64,000 bases of DNA, from assembly GCF_007677875.1 (NCBI RefSeq), contig NZ_VEDO01000006.1, forward strand, positions 1 through 64,000. Direction: 5' to 3'. Shown here piece by piece: positions 35,450-44,376 of the stretch (its first letter is position 1; each line of letters starts with the position of its first letter). The translations under genes were made by a program, and so were the position numbers. This stretch comes from Variovorax boronicumulans (GTDB taxonomy: Bacteria > Pseudomonadota > Gammaproteobacteria > Burkholderiales > Burkholderiaceae_C). The notes below the pieces were generated by a model. It was given only the letters and a program-made list of their open reading frames with translations. It was not told where the DNA came from and did not search any database.

Positions 35450-36307
35450 TCAGCGGCGCAGCGTGCGGTCCAGGAACGCGAGCAGGCGCGCCGTCACCTC
35501 GGCGCGGTTGGTTTCGTTGAGCAGCTCGTGCCGCGCCTGCGGATACAGCACGACCTCGACGTCGTGCACGCCTGCGTCGCGGTAGCGCTGGCCGACCAGC
35601 TGCACGGCCGCGCCGCCGGGCCCGGCGATCGGGTCGGCATCGCCCGAGAGCAGCAGGATGGGCAACTCCTTGCGCACGCGTGCGAGCTCGGCGGGGTCGG
35701 CCGCACGCGCCAGCGTCTGCAGGCCCCGGAACGGCTCGGGCACGAAGCCGCAGGCCGGGTCGGCGCAGTACTTGTCGACCTCGGCCGGGTCGCGGCTCAG
35801 CCACTCGAAACCCGTGCGGTGCGCGAAGCCCTGGTTCAGCGCGCTCAGATCCACCGGCCCTTCGGCGCTCAGCATGGCCGCGATGCCGGCCGGCTCGCTG
35901 GTGCCCAGCAGCACGGCGGCCTGCACGGCATCCGAATGGTCGAGCAGGAACTGCTGCGTGGCGAACGAGCCCATGCTGTGGCCGACGAGGCCCAGCGCCA
36001 GGTCCGGGTGCTCGGTGCGGATGCGCTGGTTGAGCTGCCAGACGTCGTCGACCCAGCCGGGCCAGCCATCGCGCCCCCAGCGGCCGTAGGCGCCGGCCGC
36101 GCTGCGCCCGGAGCCCCGCCCGTCCGGCGCGTAGACCACATAGCCCGCGGCCGCCAGCGCCTCGCCGAAGCGCCGGTAACGGCCCGCATGCTCGCCCAGG
36201 CCGTGCTGCAGCTGCACGGCCGCGCGCGGCGCGCCCGCGGGCGCCCAGCGCCAGGTCTGCAGCGCGATGCCGTCGCGCGTGGTCACAGTGATGGTGGATT
36301 CCTGCAT
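35450..36307 (-). CDS. Alpha/beta hydrolase, monoacylglycerol-lipase-like
   Basis: Cytoplasmic hydrolase of 285 residues of the Hydrolase_4 (serine aminopeptidase S33 / monoglyceride lipase) group. The triad is visible: serine in GHSMGS (about residue 110), aspartate in LLSGDADPIAG (about 224) and histidine in ARHELLNE (about 257). The oxyanion segment is LQHGLGEHAGRY. The substrate is probably a monoacylglycerol or a similar ester. It is convergent with acvB; only three bases separate the stops. Confidence 0.85.
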   Translation of the reverse strand: MQESTITVTTRDGIALQTWRWAPAGAPRAAVQLQHGLGEHAGRYRRFGEALAAAGYVVYAPDGRGSGRSAAGAYGRWGRDGWPGWVDDVWQLNQRIRTEHPDLALGLVGHSMGSFATQQFLLDHSDAVQAAVLLGTSEPAGIAAMLSAEGPVDLSALNQGFAHRTGFEWLSRDPAEVDKYCADPACGFVPEPFRGLQTLARAADPAELARVRKELPILLLSGDADPIAGPGGAAVQLVGQRYRDAGVHDVEVVLYPQARHELLNETNRAEVTARLLAFLDRTLRR

Positions 36308-36335
36308 GCCGTCTCCTCAGCGTTGTCGGGGAATG

Positions 36336-36821
36336 TCAGTCGCTCGGCTTGAGGCCGGCGCGCTCGATCATGGGCAGCCACAGCCGCAATTCAACATGAA
36401 GTCCGCCAGCCCCTGCGGCGTGCTGCCCACCGGGTCGAAGTCGGCGGTCTGCAGCTGGCGCTGGGTCTCCGGGTCCTTGAGCACCTGGGCGATGGCCGCA
36501 CCCATGCGCTGCACGATGGCCGGCGGTGTGCCCCTGGGCGCCATGTAGGCGAACCAGGGCACGGCCTGGATGTCGGGCAGGCCGGCCTCGCGCAGCGTGG
36601 GCAGCGCCGGCAGCAGCGCCGAGCGCTCGGCCGCGGTCACCGCCAGCGCGCCCAGCTTGTCGTTGACGCTGCGCGCCAGGATGTCGGGCCAGGGGGCCGG
36701 CCGCGAACGGCACCACGATGCGCACCGGGCGCTGCGGCCAGTCCTGCGCGGCGGCGGCCGTGGCCAGCACGGTGCTGTGCGCCAGCATCGCCATGCGGCG
36801 GGTCCGGGACGTGAGCGCCAT
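36336..36821 (-). pseudogene. Decayed Bug/TctC-type tripartite transporter receptor
   Basis: The 5' end encodes a signal peptide and the mature start of a Bug receptor (DWPQRPVRIVVPFAAG). The sequence then jumps, in another frame, to the late part of the family (LARSVNDKLGALAVTAAERSALLPALPTLREAGLPDI, then PRGTPPAIVQRMGAAIAQVL). Near 36,390 the frame shifts again, and the natural C-terminus ELRLWLPMIERAGLKPSD is read in the first frame. About 130 central codons are missing relative to intact receptors (about 320 residues). It cannot make a working binding protein. Confidence 0.8.
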
Positions 36822-36829
36822 CTACAGCG

Positions 36830-37909
36830 TCATTCTTCGGAAGCCACCAGGGTCACGCGCTCCTTGCGCGTGCTGCCGCCGCGCCACAGCGTGAGTTCGA
36901 CGCGGTCGCCGGCCTGGCGCCGCTCCAACAGGTTCAACACGTCGTCGGGGCTGGCCACGGCCTCGCCGTCGACGGCGGTGATCACGTCGCCGGCGTTGAT
37001 GCCGCGCTCGCTGCGCGTGAAGGCCCGCAGGCCCGCCTGCGCCGCCGGGCTGCCCGGCTGGACGCGCAGGATGGCCACGCCGCTGGGCAGGCCCAGCGCG
37101 CGGTTGAAGGGCTCGGTGGCGTAGGCCACGCCCAGCGCGGGCCGCACGAAGCGGCCGTCGCGGATCAGCCGCGGCACGATGCGGTTGACCTCGTCCACCG
37201 GGATCGAGAAGCCGATGCCGGCGCTGGCGCCCGAGGGGCTGTAGATGGCGGTGTTGACACCGATCAGGCGGCCGGCCGAATCGAGCAACGGCCCGCCCGA
37301 GTTGCCCGGGTTGATGGCCGCATCGGTCTGGATCGCGCCGCGGATGGTGCGCCGCGTGACGGACTCGATCTCGCGGTTCAGCGCGCTCACGATGCCGGTG
37401 GTCAGCGTCTGGTCCAGGCCGAAGGGGTTGCCGATGGCGTAGACCGACTGGCCCACCTGCAGCTCGGCGCTGCTGCCGATGCGCAGCGGCCGCAGCCGGC
37501 CGGCCGGTGCGTCGATCCTGAGCACGGCCAGGTCGCGATCGGGGAACACGCCCACCAGCTTGGCCGCGTAGTGGCTCTGGTCGGCCAGCGTCACGCGGGC
37601 GCCGCTGGCACCCTGGATCACATGGAAATTGGTGACGATGTGGCCTTGCGCATCCCAGACGAAACCCGTGCCCGTGCCCTGCGGCACCTGCTGCACGTTG
37701 CGCGAGAACAGTTCGCGCTCCAGGCCCAGCGAGGTGATGTTGACCACCGAGGGCGAAGCCGCCTTGAACACGGCGATGTGGTTCTGCTCGTCGGCGCCGA
37801 GCGGGCCGCGCGGCGTGACGGGGCGCGGCGCCGCCTCGGTGCGGGCGAGCACGGGCGCGGCCAGCGCCATGCACAGGAACAGACCAGGAAGACGGCGGAA
37901 CAGCGCCAT
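36830..37909 (-). CDS. Trypsin-like serine protease of the HtrA/Deg family with one PDZ domain
   Basis: Exported S1C-type protease of 359 residues. A signal peptide (LFLCMALAAPVLA) is followed by the protease domain with catalytic His in VTNFHVIQGA, Asp in DRDLAVLRID and Ser in INPGNSGGPLL, then one PDZ domain (about residues 265-355, including GVAILRVQPGSPAAQAGL and INAGDVITAVDG). One PDZ and this length fit DegS-like or HhoB-like proteins. It should act in the periplasm in protein quality control. The ATG at 37909 gives a proper signal peptide. Confidence 0.9.
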   Translation of the reverse strand: MALFRRLPGLFLCMALAAPVLARTEAAPRPVTPRGPLGADEQNHIAVFKAASPSVVNITSLGLERELFSRNVQQVPQGTGTGFVWDAQGHIVTNFHVIQGASGARVTLADQSHYAAKLVGVFPDRDLAVLRIDAPAGRLRPLRIGSSAELQVGQSVYAIGNPFGLDQTLTTGIVSALNREIESVTRRTIRGAIQTDAAINPGNSGGPLLDSAGRLIGVNTAIYSPSGASAGIGFSIPVDEVNRIVPRLIRDGRFVRPALGVAYATEPFNRALGLPSGVAILRVQPGSPAAQAGLRAFTRSERGINAGDVITAVDGEAVASPDDVLNLLERRQAGDRVELTLWRGGSTRKERVTLVASEE

Positions 37910-38024
37910 GGAGACCCTTGGGCAAACGACAGCCGGGGATGGTACTGGGGCCGATGGCCCTGCCTCCCATGCGCGAAACGCCCCGTGCCACGGGCCGCCG
38001 CGGCGCATGCGCGATCATTGCCGC

Positions 38025-38492
38025 ATGAACCCCACGATCTACGCCTTCCTCCTCTTCGTGCACCTGGCCGGCGCCGCCTTCTGGGTCGGCGGCATGGCCA
38101 CCATGCACCTGGCCGTGCGGCCGGCCGCGGCGGCCGTGCTGGAGCCTCCCCTGCGGCTGCCCTTCATGGCCGCGGCGCTGAGCCGCTTCCTGCGCGGGGT
38201 AGACGTGGCACTGGCAGCCCTGTGGATCAGCGGCCTGGCCATGTTCATGGCCGTCGGCGGCTTTCGCGGCGCGCACTGGCGCATCCACGCCATGTTCACG
38301 CTGGCGCTGGTGATGACGGTCGTCTACGGCTTCGTCCGCGGCCGTGCGTTCCCGCGCATGCGCCACGCCGTGGCCGACAAGCAGTGGCCGCAGGCCGGCG
38401 CAGCGCTGGGCACGGTGCGCCAGCTGGTGGCGGTGAACCTGGTGCTGGGCACGCTGGTGTTCGCGGTGGCGCTGGTGGGCCGGGCGGGCTGA
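38025..38492 (+). CDS. CopD/DUF2269-like four-helix membrane protein
   Basis: Integral membrane protein of 155 residues with four hydrophobic segments and conserved-looking His and Trp at the first helix (FLLFVHLAGAAFWVGGMATMHLAV). The pattern FVHL...FWVGG is found in CopD-like copper-resistance proteins and in the DUF2269/cytochrome-b561-like small membrane proteins. Heme or copper binding is possible through these histidines. The role is not known. It is divergent from the HtrA-like gene, 115 bases away. Confidence 0.7.
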   Translation: MNPTIYAFLLFVHLAGAAFWVGGMATMHLAVRPAAAAVLEPPLRLPFMAAALSRFLRGVDVALAALWISGLAMFMAVGGFRGAHWRIHAMFTLALVMTVVYGFVRGRAFPRMRHAVADKQWPQAGAALGTVRQLVAVNLVLGTLVFAVALVGRAG

Positions 38493-38594
38493 TTCCGCCG
38501 GCCACTGGTCTGCACCACAGGACCAGCAGGTTCCATTGAGTCCCGGGCCTGGCATGCCTAGCATGCGGGCATTCCCCACAGACCCGGAGACAGC

Positions 38595-39566
38595 ATGCCT
38601 TTCCTGTTCACGCGGCGCGCCGGCCTGGCCGCGCTGCTGCTGGCCGCCACGGCCACCGCCCCCTTCCATGCCACGGCCCAGGGCCGGCCCATCACCATCG
38701 TCGTCGGCAGCCCGGCCGGGGGCACCACCGACACGCTGGCCCGCGTGATCGGCCGCATGGTGGGCGACACGCTGGGCCAGCCCGTCGTCGTCGAGAACCG
38801 CGCCGGCGCCGGCGGCAACATCGCCGCCAGCTTCGTCGCCAAGGCCCCGCCGGACGGCAACACGCTGCTCATGAGCTTCACGGGCCACACCATCAACGCC
38901 ACGCTGTACAAGAACCTGGGCTTCGACCCGGTCAAGGACTTCACCCCCATCACCATGGTCGCCCGGGTGCCGAGCGTGCTGATCGCGCGCAAGGGCCTGC
39001 CGTTTTCCGACACCGCCGGCCTGATCGACTATGCGAAGAAGAACCCCGGCAAGCTGAACTTCGCCATCGGCGCGCAGGGCTCCTCGCTGCACCTGGCGAG
39101 TGAGCAGTTCAAGATGATGACGGGCACCGACATCGTCAACGTGCCGTACAAGGGCACGGGCCCGGCGCTGGCCGACGTGCTGGCCGGCACGGTGGACCTG
39201 ATGTTCGCGAGCACCGTCAACGTGCTGCCGCACCAGAAGACCGGCGCCATCCAGCTGCTGGGCGTCAGCAGCAAGGCGGCGCTGCCGCAGTTTCCCGGCG
39301 TGCCGCCGCTGGGGCAGACGGTCAAGGGCTTCGAGTCGCAGGCCTGGTTCGGCCTGTTCGGCCCCGCGAAGATGCCCAGGGAGACGACCGACCGGCTCTA
39401 CGCCGCCATCAAGAAAGCCATCGAGTCGCCGTCCTACCAGGAGCGCATGCAGACCGAGGCCGCCACGTCCGTCGACATGGCGCCTGATGCGTTCGCCAAG
39501 TTCGTGGCGCAGGACGTGCAGGACTGGGCGAAGATCATCAAGGCCTCGGGCGCGACCGTCGAATGA
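38595..39566 (+). CDS. Bug/TctC-type tripartite tricarboxylate transporter receptor
   Basis: Secreted solute receptor of 323 residues. A signal peptide (GLAALLLAATATAPFHATAQ) precedes the Bug fold: ITIVVGSPAGGTTDTLARVIGR, VVVENRAGAGGNIAASFVAKAPPDGNTLL, and VNVPYKGTGPALADVLAGTVDLMFAS. Such proteins bind carboxylates in the periplasm. It is the first gene of an operon with an aconitase-like hydro-lyase and a lyase (ATGA junctions), so its ligand is likely an alkylated malate or citrate-like acid. No TctA/TctB membrane genes are in the window. Confidence 0.9.
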   Translation: MPFLFTRRAGLAALLLAATATAPFHATAQGRPITIVVGSPAGGTTDTLARVIGRMVGDTLGQPVVVENRAGAGGNIAASFVAKAPPDGNTLLMSFTGHTINATLYKNLGFDPVKDFTPITMVARVPSVLIARKGLPFSDTAGLIDYAKKNPGKLNFAIGAQGSSLHLASEQFKMMTGTDIVNVPYKGTGPALADVLAGTVDLMFASTVNVLPHQKTGAIQLLGVSSKAALPQFPGVPPLGQTVKGFESQAWFGLFGPAKMPRETTDRLYAAIKKAIESPSYQERMQTEAATSVDMAPDAFAKFVAQDVQDWAKIIKASGATVE

Positions 39567-40876
39567 GCACTGCCGCCACCGCCACCGCCACCGCTACTGC
39601 CACCTCCACCGTGCCGCAGACGCTGGCGCAAAAGCTCGTGGCCCGCGCCGCCGGCGTGGCGCAGGTCACGCCGGGCGAGACCGTGACCTGCAAGGTCGAC
39701 CTGGCCATGATGCACGACTCGGGTGGTCCGCGCCGCGTCAAGCCCCTGTTGGAGAAGCTCGGCGCCACCGTCTGGGACCCCGACAAGGTGGTGGTCGTGA
39801 CCGACCACTACGTGCCGGCGCACGACGCCGACAGCCGCGCCATCGTGCAGATCGCACGCGACTGGGTGCGCGAGGCCGGCGTGGCCCGCTTCCACGACAT
39901 GGAGGGCATCTGCCATGTGGTCGTGCCGCAGAAGGGCTACCTGCGGCCCGGCATGTTCGCCGTGGGCGGCGACAGCCACTCGCCCACGGGCGGGGCTTTC
40001 GGCGCCTACATGTTCGGCGTGGGCGCCACCGACATGCTGGGCGTGCTCGTGACCGGCGAGATCTGGCTGCAGGTGCCGCACACCATCCGCATGGTCTGGG
40101 ACGGCCGGCTCGCGCCCGGCGTCTCGGCCAAGGACATGATGCTCTTCCTGTGCCGGCGCTTCGGCATGGAGGGCGGCCAGTACCAGGCCGTCGAGTACGC
40201 GGGCAGCGCGGTGCAGGCCCTGCCCATGCAGGAGCGCATGACGCTGGCCAACATGACGGCCGAACTCGGCGGCCAGGCCGGCCTGGTGGCGCCCGACGCG
40301 ACCACGCAGGCCTGGCTCGCGCAGGCCGGCGCCGGCGACGTGGACATCGCGCCCTGGCACAGCGACGCGGGCGCGCCCGTGCTGGCCGAGCACCGCTTCG
40401 ACGCGGCAACGCTGGCGCCCCAGGTGGCCGAGCCGCACAGCCCCGCGCGCGGCCACGACGTGGACGCGCTGGCCCGCACCGCCATCAACCTCGCCTACGT
40501 GGGCGCCTGCACCGGCGCCAAGCTGGAGGACCTGCGCATGGCGGCCCAGGTGCTGCGCGGCCGCCAGGTGGCGCGCGGCGTGCGCCTGCTCGTGGCGCCG
40601 GCCAGCCTGCAGGACCAGCAGCAGGCCGCCGCCGAAGGCGTGCTGGGCGCGCTGACGGACGCCGGCGCCGAACTGCTGCCCACGGGCTGCGGCGCCTGCG
40701 CCGGCTACGGCGCCCACACCTTCGGCGACGACACCGTGGCCATCAGCACCACGGCGCGCAACTTCAAAGGCCGCATGGGCTCGGCCCAGGCGCAGATCTA
40801 CCTGGGCTCACCCTGGACCGTGGCGGCCTCGGCCGTCGCTGGTCGCGTCGCCGACCCACGGGAGATGCTGGCATGA
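39563..40876 (+). CDS. Aconitase-superfamily hydro-lyase, large subunit (LeuC/DmdA-like)
   Basis: Iron-sulfur hydro-lyase subunit of 437 residues. The three cluster cysteines are seen as YVGACTGAKLEDL and PTGCGACAGYG, and the substrate loop GGDSHSPTGGAFGAYMFGVGATDM is present. The N-terminus has an Ala/Thr repeat from a CACCGC-type tract. Relatives include isopropylmalate isomerase, homoaconitase and 2,3-dimethylmalate dehydratase DmdA. Because the operon also holds a lyase of the isocitrate lyase/PEP mutase family, dehydratase activity on a methylated malate is favoured over leucine synthesis. Confidence 0.85.
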   Translation: MSTAATATATATATSTVPQTLAQKLVARAAGVAQVTPGETVTCKVDLAMMHDSGGPRRVKPLLEKLGATVWDPDKVVVVTDHYVPAHDADSRAIVQIARDWVREAGVARFHDMEGICHVVVPQKGYLRPGMFAVGGDSHSPTGGAFGAYMFGVGATDMLGVLVTGEIWLQVPHTIRMVWDGRLAPGVSAKDMMLFLCRRFGMEGGQYQAVEYAGSAVQALPMQERMTLANMTAELGGQAGLVAPDATTQAWLAQAGAGDVDIAPWHSDAGAPVLAEHRFDAATLAPQVAEPHSPARGHDVDALARTAINLAYVGACTGAKLEDLRMAAQVLRGRQVARGVRLLVAPASLQDQQQAAAEGVLGALTDAGAELLPTGCGACAGYGAHTFGDDTVAISTTARNFKGRMGSAQAQIYLGSPWTVAASAVAGRVADPREMLA

Positions 40877-41397
40877 ACACGCAACTCCACCCCGCCACCG
40901 GCCAGGCGTGGCTGTTCGGCGACGATCTCAACACCGACCTGCTCGCGCCGGGCCGCTACATGAAGCTGCCCATCGCCGAGATCGCCCAACACTGCCTGGA
41001 ATCGGTGGAGCCGCGCTTCGCCGCCGAGGCCCGCCCTGGCGACATCCTGGTCGCGGGCCGCAACTTCGGCGCCGGTTCCTCGCGCGAGCAGGCGGCCGAG
41101 GTGCTGCGCCACCTGGGTATCGCCTGCGTGGTCGCGCAGTCGTTCTCGGGCATCTTCTACCGCAACGCCTTCAACCTGGGCCTGCCGCTCTTGGTCTGCG
41201 ACCAGGCGCCCACGGTGGCGCCCGGCGCGCCCGTGGCCTGCGACCTGGACAGCGCCACCGTGCACGACCACCGCAGCGGCCGCGTGCTGGCCTGCGTGGC
41301 GCCGCCCGCCCACCTGATCGCCATGGTCCGCGCCGGCGGCCTGGTGCCCCATCTCGCCCACCGCCTGGCCGCGCAGCGCGCCGCCCCAACGACATGA
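40873..41397 (+). CDS. Aconitase-superfamily hydro-lyase, small subunit (LeuD/DmdB-like)
   Basis: Swivelling-domain subunit of 174 residues that completes the hydro-lyase with the preceding gene (ATGA overlap). Family marks are DDLNTDLLAPGRYMK near the start, ILVAGRNFGAGSSREQAAEVL around residue 60, and SFSGIFYRNAFNLGLPLLV. The GSSRE loop contacts substrate. The pairing and order match isopropylmalate isomerase and dimethylmalate dehydratase operons. Confidence 0.87.
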   Translation: MNTQLHPATGQAWLFGDDLNTDLLAPGRYMKLPIAEIAQHCLESVEPRFAAEARPGDILVAGRNFGAGSSREQAAEVLRHLGIACVVAQSFSGIFYRNAFNLGLPLLVCDQAPTVAPGAPVACDLDSATVHDHRSGRVLACVAPPAHLIAMVRAGGLVPHLAHRLAAQRAAPTT

Positions 41398-42251
41398 CCA
41401 CCTTGAAGACCCGGCTGCAGTCGCCGGACATCGTCACCGCCCCCGGCGTCTACGACGCGTTCTCCGCGCTGCTCGTCGAGCAGGCGGGCTTCGACGCCGC
41501 CTACCTCTCGGGCGCGTCCATCGCCTACACGCGCTTCGGCCGGCCCGACATCGGCCTGCTCTCGCTCGACGACGTAGCCCATGTGACGGGCAGCATCCGC
41601 GAGCGCGTGGGCCTGCACCTCGTCGTCGACGCCGACACCGGCTTCGGCAACGCGCTCAACGTGCAGCGCACGGTCCGCCTGCTCGAACGCGCGGGCGCCA
41701 GCGCCATCCAGCTCGAAGACCAGACCAGCCCCAAGCGCTGCGGCCACCTGGACGGCAAGACCCTGGTGCCCGCGGCCGAGATGGCCGGCAAGATCCGCGC
41801 CGCCGTCGACGCCCGCCGCAGCACCGACACGCTCATCGTGGCCCGCACCGACGCGGTCGCCGTCGAAGGCCTGGACGCCGCGCTCGACCGCATGGACCGC
41901 TACGCCGACGCTGGCGCCGACGTGCTGTTCGTCGAAGCCCTGCGCACGCCGGCCGACATGGCCACGGCCCTGCGGCGCCTGGCGCCGCGCGCGCCCATGC
42001 TGGCCAACATGGTCGAAGGCGGCAAGACGCCCATCCTGCCCGCGGAGCAGCTGCAGGCCCTGGGCTACCGCATCGCGATCTTCCCGGGCGGCACGGTGCG
42101 CGCGCTGAGCTTTGCGCTGCAGGGCTACCTGGCCAGTCTGCGCCAGCACGGCACGACCGAGCCCTGGTGGCCGCAGATGCTGCAGTTCGACCAGCTGAAC
42201 CGGCTCATCGGCACGCCGGAGATGCTGGCTGAAGGGAAAAAGTACGAGTGA
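41394..42251 (+). CDS. Isocitrate lyase/PEP mutase family lyase (2,3-dimethylmalate lyase-like)
   Basis: TIM-barrel Mg-dependent lyase of 285 residues. Metal-binding acids are in VVDADTGFGNALNVQRTV and IQLEDQTSPKRCGHLDGK, the second being the catalytic-loop form (K-R-C-G-H) shared by isocitrate, methylisocitrate and 2,3-dimethylmalate lyases. The expected reaction is retro-aldol cleavage of a substituted malate or isocitrate to pyruvate or glyoxylate plus an acid. It starts within the preceding stop (ATGA). Confidence 0.85.
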   Translation: MTTLKTRLQSPDIVTAPGVYDAFSALLVEQAGFDAAYLSGASIAYTRFGRPDIGLLSLDDVAHVTGSIRERVGLHLVVDADTGFGNALNVQRTVRLLERAGASAIQLEDQTSPKRCGHLDGKTLVPAAEMAGKIRAAVDARRSTDTLIVARTDAVAVEGLDAALDRMDRYADAGADVLFVEALRTPADMATALRRLAPRAPMLANMVEGGKTPILPAEQLQALGYRIAIFPGGTVRALSFALQGYLASLRQHGTTEPWWPQMLQFDQLNRLIGTPEMLAEGKKYE

Positions 42252-42276
42252 GCTTTCGGCCGCGTACAGTGGCCAG

Positions 42277-43059
42277 ATGAGCACCGACGACGCCCCGCTG
42301 CCGCGCTTCCACCAGGTGCGGCTGGTGCTGCGCGAACGCCTGAAGACCGGCGTCTACGAGCGCGGCCTGCCGCTGCCCGGCGAACGCCAGCTGGCCGACG
42401 AGTTCGGCGTGGCCCGCGTGACGGTGCGCTCGGCGCTGGCCCGGCTCGAAGAAGAAGGCCTGGTCGTGCGCCTGCGCGGCAAGGGCACGCTGCCGGCCAC
42501 GCAGGCCGAGCCGCCACGGCATCTGCGGCTGCGCGGCGGCCTGCTGGACAACATCGTCAACATGGGCAAGCGCACGCGCGTGACGGTGCTCGAGCGGCGC
42601 CTGCTGCCCGCCCCCTCGCACGCGGCCGAGGCATTGCGCGTGGTGCCCGGCAGCCGCGTGCTCAAGGTCGTGCGCGTGCGCAAGTTCAAGGGCCAGCCGA
42701 TTGCCTACACCGAGGTCTTCCTGCCGGCCGACCTGGCCGACGCGGTCGACAAGCCCACGCTGCAGGACGTGCCCATGCTGGTCGCGCTCGAGCAGCACGG
42801 CGTGCAGGTGGAGTCGGCCGAGCAGACGCTGGGCGCGGCGCTGGCCGACCTGCACGTGGCCGAGGCCCTGCGCGTGCCGCCCGGCACGCCGCTCTTGCGC
42901 GTGGCGCGCGTGGCCTTCGACCGGGATGGCCGGCCCGTGCAGTTCCTGACCGGGCTCTACCACCCCACGCGCTACGAGTACCACATGCAGCTCTCGCGCG
43001 TGGGCGGCGCCACCAAGGTCTGGATCGAGAACGACCGGCCGCCGGAGGCGGCAGGCTGA
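42277..43059 (+). CDS. GntR-family (HutC/UTRA) transcriptional regulator
   Basis: Regulator of 260 residues with an N-terminal winged helix (about residues 8-72, LPLPGERQLADEFGVARVTVRSALARLEEEGLVVRLRGKGTLP) and a C-terminal UTRA ligand-binding domain (about 95-245, including VLKVVRVRKFKGQPIAYTEVFLP and VLRVARVAFDRDGRPVQFLTGLYHPTRYEY). It follows the hydro-lyase and lyase genes by 25 bases on the same strand, so it is probably the pathway repressor, sensing the substrate or a product. Confidence 0.88.
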   Translation: MSTDDAPLPRFHQVRLVLRERLKTGVYERGLPLPGERQLADEFGVARVTVRSALARLEEEGLVVRLRGKGTLPATQAEPPRHLRLRGGLLDNIVNMGKRTRVTVLERRLLPAPSHAAEALRVVPGSRVLKVVRVRKFKGQPIAYTEVFLPADLADAVDKPTLQDVPMLVALEQHGVQVESAEQTLGAALADLHVAEALRVPPGTPLLRVARVAFDRDGRPVQFLTGLYHPTRYEYHMQLSRVGGATKVWIENDRPPEAAG

Positions 43060-43075
43060 GCCGCCGGCCCCGCGC

Positions 43076-43396
43076 TCAGCGGCCGCCCAGCATCCCGCGC
43101 AGCCGCCGCACCTCGCGCTGCAGTTCGATGATGAGCGCGGCGGCGTCCACGCCCACGTCGAAATCGCGCTGCAGGCGCCGCGCCTCCAGCGCGCCGCGCA
43201 GCGCCTCGCCATGGAAAGCCCACTGGGCACGGGGCGCCTCGGGCGCGGTCGGCGCGATCACGCCGGCCTCGACCAATTCGATCACCCACTCGATGCGGTC
43301 GCCCGCGGCACGGGCGATTTCCTCGGCGCGCAGCGGATGGTCCTCGTCCACCGGCTGGCAGTGCAAGACGGACACCGTGGTCTGACGGATCTGCAT
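43076..43396 (-). CDS. cbpM: Chaperone modulator CbpM
   Basis: A 106-residue MerR-like protein that in E. coli binds CbpA and inhibits its co-chaperone and DNA-binding activities. Seen features are the helix-turn-helix-like IEWVIELVEAGVIAPT (about residues 35-50), and a C-terminal coiled helix (ALIIELQREVRRLRGML). It lies two bases after cbpA, the standard gene pair. Confidence 0.88.
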   Translation of the reverse strand: MQIRQTTVSVLHCQPVDEDHPLRAEEIARAAGDRIEWVIELVEAGVIAPTAPEAPRAQWAFHGEALRGALEARRLQRDFDVGVDAAALIIELQREVRRLRGMLGGR

Positions 43397-43398
43397 GT

Positions 43399-44376
43399 TC
43401 AGGCTCCCGTGGTGGCCAGTTGGGCGCGCGGGTCGAAATTGCTGGTGGCCTTGGCCAGCGCTTCGTAAGCCGCGCGGGCGGCGGCGGAATCGGCTGACGG
43501 CAGCGCGATCTCCAGCTCCAGGTACAGGTGGCCGGGCGTCTTGCCCCCGAAGCCGCGCTCCTTGAGCCGCAGCTTGCGGCCGCTGCGCGAGTTCGGCGGC
43601 ACCGCGACCTCGACCTCGCCGCCGGCCGGCAGCGGCACGCGCACCTGTGCGCCCAGCGCCGCCTCGCTGGGCGTCACGGGCAGGCGCATGGTCAGGTCCT
43701 TGCCCTCGACGCGCCAGCGCGCATCCGGCGCGATGCGCACCTCCAGGAACAGGTCGCCCGCCGGCTCGCCGCCGTGCCCGGGCAGGCCCTGGCCCGCGAG
43801 CCGGATGTACTGGCCTGGCCGCACGCCCGCGGGGATGCGGACCTCCAGCGTGCGCTGCACCAGTTGCGGCTCGCCGTGGGCGTCGAGTTCCAGCGCACGC
43901 AGTTGCAGCTGGCGCTCGCCGCCGCGGAAGGCCGTGGCCACGTCGATCTCGATCGCGGCATGCTGGTCCTCGCCACGCATGCGCGGCTCCTGCCGGCCGG
44001 CCTGGCGCCGCTGCGCGGCGCCGAATAGCGAAGAGAAGAAGTCGCTGAAGTCGACGTCGTCGGCCGGCCCGCCGCCTGCGCGGCTGAACTCGAAGCCCTG
44101 GTCCCAGCCCGGCGGCGGCGTGAAGCCGCCCCCGCTGGCGCCAGCATGCTGGCCACTGGCCACGCGCGCGGCCAGCGCGTCGTAGGCGGCACGCTTGTCC
44201 TTGTCACGCAGCACGTCGTAGGCCTCGTTGACCTCGCGCATGCGCTGGTCCGCGTCGGCTTCCTTGCTGACGTCGGGGTGGTATTTGCGGGCGAGCTTGC
44301 GGTAGGACTTGCGGATCTCGTCGTCCGTGGCGGTCTTCGGCACGCCCAAGGCACTGTAGTAATCCTTGAATTCCAT
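43399..44376 (-). CDS. cbpA: Curved DNA-binding protein / DnaJ-type co-chaperone CbpA
   Basis: A 325-residue co-chaperone. The J domain (about residues 4-68) keeps the HPD tripeptide in YRKLARKYHPDVSKEA that stimulates DnaK. A Gly/Phe linker follows, then the two C-terminal substrate-binding beta domains (about 135-310), without a zinc-finger region, which is diagnostic of CbpA rather than DnaJ. It forms an operon with cbpM. The J-domain start MEFKDYYSALGV fixes the start codon. Confidence 0.92.
   Translation of the reverse strand: MEFKDYYSALGVPKTATDDEIRKSYRKLARKYHPDVSKEADADQRMREVNEAYDVLRDKDKRAAYDALAARVASGQHAGASGGGFTPPPGWDQGFEFSRAGGGPADDVDFSDFFSSLFGAAQRRQAGRQEPRMRGEDQHAAIEIDVATAFRGGERQLQLRALELDAHGEPQLVQRTLEVRIPAGVRPGQYIRLAGQGLPGHGGEPAGDLFLEVRIAPDARWRVEGKDLTMRLPVTPSEAALGAQVRVPLPAGGEVEVAVPPNSRSGRKLRLKERGFGGKTPGHLYLELEIALPSADSAAARAAYEALAKATSNFDPRAQLATTGA

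Noticed and set aside
39563-41397. Leucine biosynthesis leuCD
   Set aside because: No leuA or leuB is nearby, and the operon carries an uptake receptor and a catabolic lyase, which favour degradation.
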